Positions 14,015 to 21,417 of a DNA stretch of 22,832 nucleotides are shown here, piece after piece. A model generated the notes under the pieces. The model was given only the letters and a program-made list of their open reading frames with translations, was not told where the DNA came from and made no database searches. Source of the DNA: an uncultured Christensenellaceae bacterium (lineage in GTDB: Bacteria > Bacillota > Clostridia > Christensenellales > Borkfalkiaceae); the NCBI GenBank assembly GCA_910586675.1, contig CAJUJO010000024.1:1-22832 (forward strand), read 5' to 3'. Position numbers and translations under genes: made by a program. Within the stretch, counting starts at the first letter, position 1. Every line of letters starts with the position of its first letter.

Positions 14015-15592
14015 TTAAAACAGGGGCGCGAACACTTTGGCGATCTCGCACACGCCCCGCCAGACGACGTTTTTCTTCGCGTCCTCTTCCGTTTGCAGCG
14101 CGGAAATTTCAAACGTTTTCAGCATATCCGCTTCCAGCTCTTCGACTGCTTGCGTCCGATACATGAGCACGGCGTTTTCAAAGTGGTGGATAAAGGACCG
14201 GTAATCGAGATTGATGGTTCCCACGATGCCGATCTCGCCGTCGGCGATAAAACTTTTCGCATGCACGAAGCCGGACGTGTATTCGTAAATCTTCACGCCG
14301 CCCTTGATAAGCGCCATGTAATTGGAGCGCGTCAGCGCGAACACCACCTTTTTATCGGGAATATGCGGCACGAGCAGACGGACGTCCACGCCGCGCGCCG
14401 CCGCCGAAAGCAACGCTCCGCGCAGACGATAGTCGATGACGAGGTAAGGCGTAGCGATATACAGCGTCTTTTTCGCGCCGTTGATGACGTTGATGTAGAC
14501 CTCTTCCCCGACGTAACGGTCGTAGAGCGGACGCGGACCGTCGCCGTACGGTATAACGTACCCTCCGCAGTCGAATGGTTCGTACCGTTCGGGGATATAG
14601 GGCGCGAAGTCCTCTGCCTCCTTGGAACGGATATTGTAAGCGCGCAGGAACATGAGCGCAAGCTCCTTTACGCCCTCGCCTTCCAGCCGCACGGCGGTAT
14701 CCTTCCAATGTCCGAAGGGGTGCTTTACGTTGATATATTCGTCGGCGAGGTTGATTCCGCCCGTATAACCGATTACGCCGTCGATTACGGTGATTTTGCG
14801 GTGATCTCGGTTATTGTGGACGTTGGTAATGACGGGCACGAACGGATTGAATTTTTCGCACTTTATTCCTGCCTTCCGCAGCGTTTGTGCGTAGCGCATA
14901 TGAATTTTTCCCATGCAGCCGATGTCATCGTACAATACGCGGACCTCGACGCCCTCTTGCACCTTCTTTTTCAGAATATCGAGGATCGTATACCACATGA
15001 CGCCGCGCTCGATGATGAAGTATTCGAGAAAGATGTACTTTTCCGCCCCTTCTAAATCTTCCAGAAGGCGCTTGAAGAAATCCTCGCCCGTAGGAAAATA
15101 TTCCGTCCTGGTATTCGAATAGACGGCGGAGCCCCCCTTATCCGCAAGAAGCGCTCTACCGACGTCCGCCCATCGTTCCATACCTTCGAGATATTCATCC
15201 CCCGCAGTGCTGCCCTCGAAGATCTTGGAGTGCTCGTACAGACGTTTATACTTGCGTCGCTGTTTTTTGGAAGGACGATTATTGGAAAACACCGCGTATA
15301 TTGCAACGCCGAACAAATTAAGCGCAATTACGCACAAGAGCCAAGGTAATTTTGTTTCGGGAATCATATTGCGGTTAACGATATGCAATACGGTGAAGAC
15401 AATGATGATCCACGCGACTGCCTGAACCGTCCAGAAGATATACTTTGCCAAGCCGGGAAAAAAGTATGAAAAAATAAGTTTGAGCACAAATATCGCTCCG
15501 AGCGCCAAACACACGTTCACAACGAACATTAATATAATCGTCAGCGCAACGATGGAAAATCGGCTGAACAACAGTTTGAAAAACTTTTTCAT
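14015..15592 (-). CDS. cls: Cardiolipin synthase (phospholipase D superfamily)
   Basis: A 525-residue membrane enzyme that makes cardiolipin by joining two phosphatidylglycerol molecules and releasing glycerol. Three N-terminal hydrophobic segments (about 13-45, 54-73, 84-103), including the PLDNc-type region, are followed by two catalytic phospholipase D domains. HKD motif 1 is HRKITVIDG (His264, Lys266, Asp271) and motif 2 is HAKSFIADGEIGIVGT (His444, Lys446, Asp451). The length is normal for the clostridial forms with an extended N-terminus. The ribosome-binding site (AGG, 8 bases from ATG) is weak. It probably forms an operon with the small protein downstream, from a promoter at 15618-15646. 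Confidence 0.93.
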   Translation of the reverse strand: MKKFFKLLFSRFSIVALTIILMFVVNVCLALGAIFVLKLIFSYFFPGLAKYIFWTVQAVAWIIIVFTVLHIVNRNMIPETKLPWLLCVIALNLFGVAIYAVFSNNRPSKKQRRKYKRLYEHSKIFEGSTAGDEYLEGMERWADVGRALLADKGGSAVYSNTRTEYFPTGEDFFKRLLEDLEGAEKYIFLEYFIIERGVMWYTILDILKKKVQEGVEVRVLYDDIGCMGKIHMRYAQTLRKAGIKCEKFNPFVPVITNVHNNRDHRKITVIDGVIGYTGGINLADEYINVKHPFGHWKDTAVRLEGEGVKELALMFLRAYNIRSKEAEDFAPYIPERYEPFDCGGYVIPYGDGPRPLYDRYVGEEVYINVINGAKKTLYIATPYLVIDYRLRGALLSAAARGVDVRLLVPHIPDKKVVFALTRSNYMALIKGGVKIYEYTSGFVHAKSFIADGEIGIVGTINLDYRSFIHHFENAVLMYRTQAVEELEADMLKTFEISALQTEEDAKKNVVWRGVCEIAKVFAPLF

Positions 15593-15617
15593 ACTTTACC
15601 TGTACCCGAATATCTTA

Positions 15618-15646
15618 ATTATACCACAATAGTCCGCCTTTTTAAG
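15618..15646 (-). promoter_or_regulatory. Promoter of cls
   Basis: Minus strand: perfect TATAAT (15623-15618) with an extended TGG, and a weak -35 CTTAAA (15646-15641) at 17 bases. It starts shortly after the upstream gene's stop (15662). Confidence 0.6.
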
Positions 15647-15661
15647 CATCTTCCGCGAAAA

Positions 15662-16753
15662 TTACCGTGCCTTGCGAAACGCCGTGCAGCCGCAGGAAAG
15701 CGTTTCCGCAACAAAATCGCCGTCCAACGCCAAATCGGCGCACGGACAATGCAGATATTCCAAACCGTCCATGCCCGCAAACGCGTCGGGCGAAATATGC
15801 TCCGCGGGAACGCCGCACGCGTTTACCTCGCGCACGTACGGGCAGAGATAAAAGGCGCGCGAAACGAGAAATCCGCCCGTAACCGTTACGCGGGCGAGCG
15901 TTTCGGGAACGGCGTACCGCCCCGTTTCGTCCCGCCCGAAGACGTACCCGAACTCTCCGAAATATGTTTCTCCGTTTTTCTCTCTCCCGTTGCCGCAAAA
16001 AGGCAGCGTAACTTCCCGAAGCCGCGAACACGGCGAAAGCGCGCCCTCGTCCGCATAATCGGTATCGGACGAAACCGCTATCGTTTCCACATGTGGAAGC
16101 CCCGCCGCCAGGCGCTTATTTCCCGCTTCGTAAAAATAAGCCGCGCCGTTTTCAAACGAATAGGGAAACGCCGCTTCCGCTTCGCGCACACTGCTTCCGA
16201 TGAAATCCTCGGCGGAAATACGCGCGCCTTTTCGCAGAATCAGTTTCTCCGCGCCCGTCTTCAAAAGAACGCCGCGCGCAAGCCCGCCCGAAAGCAGACA
16301 AAGCTCCCTTGCTTTGCGCGCCTGCGTACGAACAAACCCATTCCCGTCCCATTCAAAATATCCGCCGTCGTAAAACAGTGTGTCCGAAAAGGCGCAAAAG
16401 AGCGCCGCGCACTCCAACCGCAAAAGTCCGTCCGTTCCGAGCGCGAGCATTTTTGCAAGCTCCCCGCCGTTCAGCACGGCATACCCTTTTCGGAAGGCTT
16501 CGCCGAACAAAATCTTGCCCGACAGAGCGCCGCGCACCAGCAAAGCGCCCTCCCCGTCGCTTTCGACGTAAGCGGAAAACGCGGAAGCATAGCTTTCTTC
16601 GGAAACGCTGCCGTCCGACCATTCGCACAGATAGCTTTCGTCCTCCGCCGCCGCGCCGCGGGGGAAGGGCGTAAACAAAAGCAAAACGCAGGCGGCAAGC
16701 ACGACGGCACACGCGATAGCTGAAGCCGCGCGTGCCGTTTTGTTCAATCCCAT
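15662..16753 (-). CDS. Membrane-anchored protein with degenerate BspA-like repeats
   Basis: A 363-residue protein. The start ATG (16753) lies inside the last codons of trmL, giving a 10-base overlap (trmL stop 16746-16744) and suggesting coupled translation. An N-terminal hydrophobic segment (about residues 8-28) is a signal anchor or signal peptide. The rest is predicted outside the cell. From about residue 220 it carries eroded BspA/LRR_5 features: SPCSRLREVTLPF, then FGYVFG, then PETLARVTVTGGFLVSRAFYLCPYVREV and SPDAFAGMDGLEYL. The FGYxFG insertion followed by a P-x-x-L-x-x-V-x-(I/V)-T-G-G unit is typical of this repeat family in clostridia. Residues 35-200 show no recognisable domain. Many cysteines are present. 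Function unknown, probably surface binding. Confidence 0.7.
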   Translation of the reverse strand: MGLNKTARAASAIACAVVLAACVLLLFTPFPRGAAAEDESYLCEWSDGSVSEESYASAFSAYVESDGEGALLVRGALSGKILFGEAFRKGYAVLNGGELAKMLALGTDGLLRLECAALFCAFSDTLFYDGGYFEWDGNGFVRTQARKARELCLLSGGLARGVLLKTGAEKLILRKGARISAEDFIGSSVREAEAAFPYSFENGAAYFYEAGNKRLAAGLPHVETIAVSSDTDYADEGALSPCSRLREVTLPFCGNGREKNGETYFGEFGYVFGRDETGRYAVPETLARVTVTGGFLVSRAFYLCPYVREVNACGVPAEHISPDAFAGMDGLEYLHCPCADLALDGDFVAETLSCGCTAFRKAR

Positions 16754-17238
16754 TTCAGGCGGTGCAGCTCGCCCGCCGCGCACAGCCCGCGAAAGCCGTT
16801 CTGCCGCAAGCCCTCGTATACCGCGATCGCAACCGAGTTGCTTAAATTGAGCGAACGGCTCTCCCCTATCATGGGAATGCGGACGCACGTTTCGGCGTTT
16901 TCCTTCAACAGCTCTTCGGGAAGCCCGCGCGTCTCCTTGCCGAACACCAAAAAATCCCCTTTGCAAAGCGCCGCCTCGGCATACGTTTTCCTCGCCTTGG
17001 TCGTAAAATAATAAAACCGCGCGGAAGGAAACGCCCCTTTTATCTCGCCGAACGATTCGTGCACGCGCACGTCTACGAGATTCCAATAATCCAGCCCCGC
17101 GCGTTTGAGATATTTATCGGACAGCTCGAACCCGAGCGGTTTGACGAGGTGAAGCACGCAGCCCGTTGCGGCGCAGGTGCGGGCGATATTCCCCGCGTTC
17201 TGCGGGATCTCCGGTTCGACTAAAACGACGTGAAACAT
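16744..17238 (-). CDS. trmL: tRNA (cytidine/uridine-34 2'-O)-methyltransferase TrmL
   Basis: A 164-residue SPOUT methyltransferase that methylates the ribose of the wobble base in certain leucine tRNAs, using S-adenosylmethionine. The family motifs are complete: EPEIPQNAGNIART (8-21), FGKETRGLPEEL (99-110) in the knotted cofactor site, and IPMIGESRSLNLSNSVAIAV (121-140). The frame is open much further upstream, but ATG 17238 is chosen because GGAGG lies 8 bases before it and it gives the normal length; ATG 17244 would be too close. It is followed by the LRR-like gene with a 10-base overlap. A promoter is present just upstream. Confidence 0.95.
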   Translation of the reverse strand: MFHVVLVEPEIPQNAGNIARTCAATGCVLHLVKPLGFELSDKYLKRAGLDYWNLVDVRVHESFGEIKGAFPSARFYYFTTKARKTYAEAALCKGDFLVFGKETRGLPEELLKENAETCVRIPMIGESRSLNLSNSVAIAVYEGLRQNGFRGLCAAGELHRLKWD

Positions 17239-17257
17239 GACCATTTCCTCCGAAAGT

Positions 17258-17286
17258 ATTGTACGCTTTTTTCCGAGAATAGGCAA
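17258..17286 (-). promoter_or_regulatory. Promoter of trmL
   Basis: Minus strand: TTGCCT (17286-17281), a 17-base spacer, TACAAT (17263-17258). The predicted start near 17251 leaves a leader of only about 12 bases that is mostly the ribosome-binding site. Confidence 0.65.
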
Positions 17287-17344
17287 GGAAATTACCGACG
17301 CGCCGCCCAATTTTCTATTGCTACGCGGAATTTTGAAAAAATAC

Positions 17345-17373
17345 TTGACAGCAAATGTGAAAAACGATATAAT
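17345..17373 (+). promoter_or_regulatory. Orphan consensus sigma-A promoter
   Basis: Perfect TTGACA (17345-17350), exactly 17 bases, perfect TATAAT (17368-17373). It is the strongest promoter in the window by consensus, and it points away from trmL into a space with no plus-strand gene. Confidence 0.85.
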
Positions 17374-17379
17374 TACCAT

Positions 17380-17480
17380 TGCCGCACAGATTTGCGCGGC
17401 GGGGATGATACAGCTTATACGTACCCATATTTTTTCTCATTAAGACCCCGAACGGTATAATACCGTTCGGGGTCTTAAAA
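17380..17480 (+). ncRNA. Candidate small RNA (or short leader transcript)
   Basis: A transcript from the consensus promoter would begin near 17380 and end at the large palindrome at 17440-17478, about 100 bases. It contains a first hairpin pairing GCCGC with GCGGC (about 17382-17402), a central single-stranded stretch, a U-run (17429-17435), and then the closing hairpin. It also contains a possible 12-codon frame, MIQLIRTHIFSH (17405-17443), with no proper Shine-Dalgarno and its stop at the foot of the hairpin. No plus-strand gene follows within reach. It may be a regulatory RNA or the abandoned leader of a lost gene; I cannot name a family. Confidence 0.4.
17440..17478. terminator. Palindromic hairpin, probable bidirectional terminator
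   Basis: A perfect inverted repeat of 18 bp (17440-17457 with 17461-17478) around TAA, with a GC-rich core GACCCCGAACGG. It lies just after the ypeB stop on the minus strand and ends the small plus-strand transcript. The U-run after the stem is short on both strands, so its efficiency is uncertain. Confidence 0.7.
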
Positions 17481-17494
17481 TTTCGTTATGAGAA

Positions 17495-19477
17495 TTATCT
17501 TAAATATCTTCCGTTTGCGCTGTTGCGTACGCGGTAGACCTGCACTTCGTCGCCCGTGTTCGCGTCGACGTACACAATATATTCTTCTTCGCCGTACGCG
17601 CAGGCAAATTCGTAAGCGAGCACTTCCTTTCCGTCTACGGGAATGAGCGCGAGATTGGCTTCATACGGCTGCAAATCGCCCGAAAGGCAGGACTGCGCCT
17701 CCGAACGGGAAATTCCCGCTTCGAGATTTCTTTCCGCATAATTTACGAGATAACCCTTCGCGTCCATGCCGACGACGCGGCCGCGCGATTCGCACACGCG
17801 CACCCTGATCATATCGGGATAAGCGCGCACGCCGTTATCTGCGCTGACGTACGTGATGTCGGCGACCATGCCCGCGTCGGACAGCCAAACCGCTTCCACG
17901 TTCTTGATGCCCAGCCCCGCGAGGAATTCGCGCGCTAAGGTGTCGCTTGTTTCCAAATCGAAGTTCTTCTGCTCGCATACCTCGTACGTGTCGAAGAACA
18001 TGAGCTTGCCGCCCTTCTTGCTGATCTGCGCGAAGATTTCCACGCCGTTTTCGTCGGTGAGGACGAAGTTAAAGCATTCCGCATCGCGGCAAGTCGTTTC
18101 GCCCGTCATCTTTACTTCACGGATATGATAGCTGTTCAGATACTCTTTCACGAGCTCTTCCGCACGCGAAGAGGTTACTTCCTCCAAGCCGTTTAACCTG
18201 TTTTCGCCCACGTTGCCTTCGCCCGAGAAAGGAGCGTCCACCGTGTCTTCGGGCTGCGCGAGCGTGCCCTGTCCGATTTCGCCGAACTTATCCGATACCG
18301 CGCCCTGCTTGCCTTCGATAAACGCCATGAACTCCTTTTCCGTCATGTGCGTGGCAAGGTTGTTGAGTTCCCCGTACAGCTTGGAATTTACGTTGTACAG
18401 ATATGCGATGGTATTCTTTTCCGTCTGCGTAAGGGTCTTGCCCGCCGCCAGCTTGGAAAGAAGGGTGCGCGCGTAAGAACCCGTCTTATTGACGAACGCC
18501 GAAATGTCGGTGCCCGTCGCCGCGTCTACGGGAATGCGTTCGAGCGCGCTTTCCATCAACGCCGTTTCCACGAGCACGTCGGTGAGCAGCTTGCGCTGTT
18601 CGTTCGCGCCCGAAGAGATACGGAGCTTGCCGAGGTTGTTGTCCAGCTCTTCGGAAACGGAAACCATCTCGAAGAGGGTGGAGCGGTAACCGCTCGCCGC
18701 GTCCATGTTCATATCGTTCATGCGGAAAGATCCCGCCGTTACCACCGTCGCGAGCGCGAGGCAGGTAACGCCCAAGGAGATGACCGCCGCAAGCCAGCCG
18801 CCGAAGCCGGGCGCGTGCTTTCTACGCTCCGTCTTCTGTTCGCGTTTATGCTTTCTGTCGCGCGCCTTGCGTTCATGCGCCGCCTTGCGCGCCTGCAATT
18901 TCTGCTCGCGCGCTTTGTCGCGCGATTCCTGCTTCTGGCGCTTCAACGCGATGCGTTCCTTTTTCTCCCGCGCGATGCGCTTCTGCTTTTCCGCCTTGGA
19001 TTCGCTGCGAAGCATTTCCCTGCGCGCGATCTTTTCGGCGCGGCGCTCGGTGCGCTTTTCTTTAAGCGCGGCGCGGCGTTCGATCTTCTTCGCTTTGCGG
19101 TCGGCGCGCTTCTGCGCGAGCGCGGCGCGCTTTTGCAGCTTCTTTTCTTTCAGCTCCGCCTTCTTCTCCAGCTTCTTCTGCTTGAGCTCGGCGCGCGCCA
19201 TAAGCTTCTTTTCCTTTTTTGCGGCGCGCGCTTTGGCGCGTGCCACGCGCTTTTCCGCAGCGGCGTTTTCCTTGCGCTTGGCGGCTTCTTGGCGCTTATC
19301 TTTGGCGAAAGATTTCTTCGCGCCCGCCTTTGCCGCGGGCTTCTTCGCGCTTTGTTTTTTAACCGACTTTTTCGCGGGCTTCGCGTCTACGCTCGCGGCG
19401 GTGATTTTGTTTTCCTTTTCCACCGTCTCGACCTTTTCCGCCCCGCTGGATACGTTTTTACCGATTTTCTTTTCCAT
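17495..19477 (-). CDS. ypeB: Germination protein YpeB with a long basic N-terminal extension
   Basis: A 660-residue protein. YpeB is a forespore/spore membrane protein needed for stable localisation and control of the cortex-lytic enzyme SleB; typical members have about 450 residues. Here residues 1-221 are a Lys/Arg/Ala/Glu-rich region of helical character (units such as KKLEKKAELKEKKLQKRAAL), followed by one membrane segment (about 227-248, GGWLAAVISLGVTCLALATV). The YpeB ectodomain comes next, with the N-terminal helical part (about 255-420) and C-terminal PepSY-type repeats (about 435-660, ending in AYEFACAYGEEEYIVYVDANTGDEVQV). With the usual topology the basic part would face the cytoplasm of the forespore. 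It lies 9 bases after sleB and uses AAGGAGGAG overlapping that gap. Confidence 0.9.
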   Translation of the reverse strand: MEKKIGKNVSSGAEKVETVEKENKITAASVDAKPAKKSVKKQSAKKPAAKAGAKKSFAKDKRQEAAKRKENAAAEKRVARAKARAAKKEKKLMARAELKQKKLEKKAELKEKKLQKRAALAQKRADRKAKKIERRAALKEKRTERRAEKIARREMLRSESKAEKQKRIAREKKERIALKRQKQESRDKAREQKLQARKAAHERKARDRKHKREQKTERRKHAPGFGGWLAAVISLGVTCLALATVVTAGSFRMNDMNMDAASGYRSTLFEMVSVSEELDNNLGKLRISSGANEQRKLLTDVLVETALMESALERIPVDAATGTDISAFVNKTGSYARTLLSKLAAGKTLTQTEKNTIAYLYNVNSKLYGELNNLATHMTEKEFMAFIEGKQGAVSDKFGEIGQGTLAQPEDTVDAPFSGEGNVGENRLNGLEEVTSSRAEELVKEYLNSYHIREVKMTGETTCRDAECFNFVLTDENGVEIFAQISKKGGKLMFFDTYEVCEQKNFDLETSDTLAREFLAGLGIKNVEAVWLSDAGMVADITYVSADNGVRAYPDMIRVRVCESRGRVVGMDAKGYLVNYAERNLEAGISRSEAQSCLSGDLQPYEANLALIPVDGKEVLAYEFACAYGEEEYIVYVDANTGDEVQVYRVRNSANGRYLR

Positions 19478-19486
19478 ATCTCCTCC

Positions 19487-20233
19487 TTAAATTGCAAACA
19501 CGTGTTTGCCGATCACCGTTACTGTCTGACGGTTGAAGATCCAGGCGCTCGTCGCCACGGCGGGGTTATAGTAATACAGACACCCGTACGTGGGATCCCA
19601 GCCGTTCATCGCGTCGCGCGCGGCATCGTATGCCGTCTGATTGGGTTCGAGATTGATCTGCCCGTCGTCAACGGCGGTAAACGCTCCGCGCTGATAAATA
19701 ACGCCCGAAATCGTGTTGGGGAAGGAAGGGCTCTTTACGCGGTTCATAATCACCGCGCCGATCGCCACCTGTCCCGTGTAGCTTTCTCCTCTGCCCTCGG
19801 CATAAATGGCCTTTGCCATGAGATAGAGGTCGGAAGAGGTATAATTCGAGCCGCCCGAGTTGGACGGCTTCTTGTCCTTGTCGAGCACGTTGTAAGAATC
19901 GTTCATGCCGAGCGCGGCATAAGTCGCTTTTCCCACAACGCCGTCCGCCGTGAGTCCGTTCTTCTTCTGGAAGGCGATGACCGCCTTGCGCGTTCCGGAA
20001 CCGAAAATCCCGTCTACGCTTCCCGAATAATAGCCCCATTGTTTGAGTCTGCGCTGAACTTCCTTCACCTCGCCGCCCGTGCTTCCCTGACGGAGTACGG
20101 CGGTTTCGACGACGGCAGTCTGCGCCGTATCGGTCGCGTCCTGCGCGCGGATAGCTGCGTAAGCCGCCACTCCCGTTGCGGCCGTCGCGGACAACGCGAG
20201 CGTCAACGCGCCGATTGCCAAAATCTTTTTCAT
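19487..20233 (-). CDS. sleB: Spore cortex-lytic enzyme SleB
   Basis: A 248-residue lytic transglycosylase that cuts muramic-delta-lactam-containing cortex peptidoglycan during germination. Layout: a signal peptide (about 1-26), a peptidoglycan-binding domain (about 46-108, LRQGSTGGEVKEVQRRLKQW and DGIFGSGTRKAVIAFQ), a Ser/Gly linker, and a Hydrolase_2 catalytic domain (about 132-248) with the catalytic glutamate in KAIYAEGRGE (Glu146) and the conserved IGAVIMNRV and GAFTAVDDGQ segments. It is followed by ypeB, the standard pair. AGGAGG precedes the ATG. A TATAAT-like box sits at 20277-20272, but the matching -35 is poor; a forespore sigma-G promoter would be expected and I see no convincing one. 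Confidence 0.95.
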   Translation of the reverse strand: MKKILAIGALTLALSATAATGVAAYAAIRAQDATDTAQTAVVETAVLRQGSTGGEVKEVQRRLKQWGYYSGSVDGIFGSGTRKAVIAFQKKNGLTADGVVGKATYAALGMNDSYNVLDKDKKPSNSGGSNYTSSDLYLMAKAIYAEGRGESYTGQVAIGAVIMNRVKSPSFPNTISGVIYQRGAFTAVDDGQINLEPNQTAYDAARDAMNGWDPTYGCLYYYNPAVATSAWIFNRQTVTVIGKHVFAI

Positions 20234-20315
20234 AAATTCCTCCTATGCGTAATGTGAGCAGTCGCGGGGAAATTATACAAAAATTTTTATACGGAAGAAT
20301 TTTTTCCGACAATGT

Positions 20316-20342
20316 AAAAAACCGCCCCTGCTCGGAGCGGCA
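20316..20342 (-). terminator. Intrinsic terminator after spoIIR
   Basis: Minus strand: stem CCGCTCC/GGGGCGG (20340-20334 with 20328-20322) with a 5-base loop, followed by six Ts. It separates spoIIR from sleB, so the two are not one transcript. Confidence 0.8.
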
Positions 20343-20392
20343 ATTTCTTCTGCATGCCGTTGATATTGCACGTCAAAAACGGTTGAAAAACA

Positions 20393-20932
20393 TTATTTAT
20401 TGAAAAATTTTCCGATGATTTCGGCAATTTTACTCTTATAAATCACGTTTCCGTTTCCGCCCGAAAAACACAGCGGCGGATATACGACGCACCACCAGTT
20501 ATCCCCCGCGCCCGTGCCGAGCTCAACGATGAGCGCGTCATATACGCCCGCGTCCAGCGTTACGCCGTCGTATACGCGGGTCGGAAACTGCTCCTGCCTG
20601 ATGCTCGCCCGCGCGCCGTAAGTATAGCCGTTTGCGCGGAGCACCTTATCCGCTTCCGCAGCCGCCGAAGGCAGCATTTTGCCGATTTTTTCCATCGCCG
20701 CCTGCTTTGTGGCGCATTCCGCAACGACGGGCGTAAGAAATTCCACGATGCGATCCCGCACGAGATATTTTACCGCCTGATCTTCCTTGCCGTTGGAATT
20801 GGCACGGATATGAATACGGAGATAGGCGGCGCCGTCCGCTCCCTCGGCGCGCTCCGCAGAGCTTCCCCCGAACGCCAAAGCAAGCCCCGCAATCGCCGCA
20901 ATCAAAAAAATGCACACAAAAAATTTCTTCAT
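20393..20932 (-). CDS. spoIIR: Stage II sporulation protein R
   Basis: A 179-residue secreted signalling protein. SpoIIR is made in the forespore under sigma-F and triggers the SpoIIGA protease to activate sigma-E in the mother cell. A signal peptide (about 1-30) is followed by the family core: LRIHIRANSNGKEDQAVKYL, then QEQFPTRVYDGVTLDAGVYDALIVELGTGAGDNWWCVVYPPLCF near the C-terminus. The length is slightly short but complete. GGAGG lies 8 bases before ATG and is part of a hairpin (20939-20963). A forespore-type promoter candidate lies at 20962-20989. The gene stands downstream of the small flavoprotein gene with only 72 bases between. Confidence 0.93.
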   Translation of the reverse strand: MKKFFVCIFLIAAIAGLALAFGGSSAERAEGADGAAYLRIHIRANSNGKEDQAVKYLVRDRIVEFLTPVVAECATKQAAMEKIGKMLPSAAAEADKVLRANGYTYGARASIRQEQFPTRVYDGVTLDAGVYDALIVELGTGAGDNWWCVVYPPLCFSGGNGNVIYKSKIAEIIGKFFNK

Positions 20933-20938
20933 AAAAAC

Positions 20939-20963
20939 AACCTCCGCTTTCTTCGCAGAGGTT
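20939..20963 (-). promoter_or_regulatory. Hairpin covering the spoIIR ribosome-binding site
   Basis: Minus strand: AACCTCTGC (20963-20955), loop GAAGAAA, GCGGAGGTT (20947-20939), nine pairs with one G-U, then GTTTTT directly before ATG. The 3' arm contains the GGAGG used by spoIIR. It can act as a terminator for upstream transcription and would also hide the ribosome-binding site in longer RNAs. Confidence 0.7.
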
Positions 20964-20989
20964 ATTGACCTATGACGGTATTTATATAC
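20962..20989 (-). promoter_or_regulatory. Candidate sigma-F (forespore) promoter of spoIIR
   Basis: Minus strand: GTATA (20989-20985), a 14-base spacer and GGTCAATAA (20970-20962). These approximate the sigma-F consensus of GYATA and GGnnAnAnT. The start would be near 20955. A TTGACA (20995-20990 region) overlaps but has no good -10 at 17 bases. Confidence 0.45.
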
Positions 20990-21004
20990 ATGTCAAACGA
21001 TTTT

Positions 21005-21376
21005 TCAGAAAAAAACTTCCGAAGCGGTAATTTTGATTCTGAAGAGATGAAACTTCTCGTCGTCCTCGCGCGTATAATGGTTCAAAAGATTGGGGCAATC
21101 GCGTAACATTTTCTTTTTTGCCGAATGGTCGAAGCACTCTTCCGCAATGCCGCTGATTCGCACCCAATCGCGCGTGCCGCTTTTCAACGCGACGAGCTGC
21201 ACATTCGGATTTTTCATGATCTGCATAAAAACGGCTTTCCCTTCGCCGATTGAAACATATAATTCGCCGTCGATTTCCGTAACCGCGCCGAACGGTCTGC
21301 CCGCGGGTTTACCGTCGTTTACGGTAAGCAGCATAAACGCCCCGCACTCCCTTAAAAACTCCGTCGTTTTATTCAT
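21005..21376 (-). CDS. PNPOx-fold flavin-binding protein
   Basis: A 123-residue protein of the pyridoxamine 5'-phosphate oxidase-like split-barrel family. These small members usually bind FMN or a related cofactor; the true pyridoxamine phosphate oxidase activity is not implied. The N-terminal strands FMLLTVNDGKPAGRPFGAV and the segment ELYVSIGEGKAVFMQIMKNPNVQLVAL are typical, followed by WVRISGIAEEC. The ribosome-binding site is weak (GGAAG). It lies 41 bases after mnmA with no terminator visible between them, so the two may be co-transcribed. The next hairpin downstream is the one in front of spoIIR. Confidence 0.85.
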   Translation of the reverse strand: MNKTTEFLRECGAFMLLTVNDGKPAGRPFGAVTEIDGELYVSIGEGKAVFMQIMKNPNVQLVALKSGTRDWVRISGIAEECFDHSAKKKMLRDCPNLLNHYTREDDEKFHLFRIKITASEVFF

Positions 21377-21417
21377 TTTATGCTTCCATGTTTCAAAAAT
21401 AAAAAATCATTCCGCCA

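Noticed and set aside
13811..15055. A 414-codon open frame on the plus strand
   Set aside because: Antisense to cls, with a composition typical of antisense frames (His/Arg/Val-rich) and no start signals.
18347..20257. A 636-codon open frame on the plus strand
   Set aside because: It lies entirely antisense to ypeB and sleB, is rich in Arg/Ala/Leu as expected from the complement of a Lys/Ala/Glu-rich gene, and has no ribosome-binding site. It is a shadow.
20230..20300. Sigma-G promoter of sleB
   Set aside because: Expected from biology, but no TGAATA/CATnnTA pair at a suitable distance could be found; the TGTATA near 20280 pairs only with a poor -10 at 19 bases.
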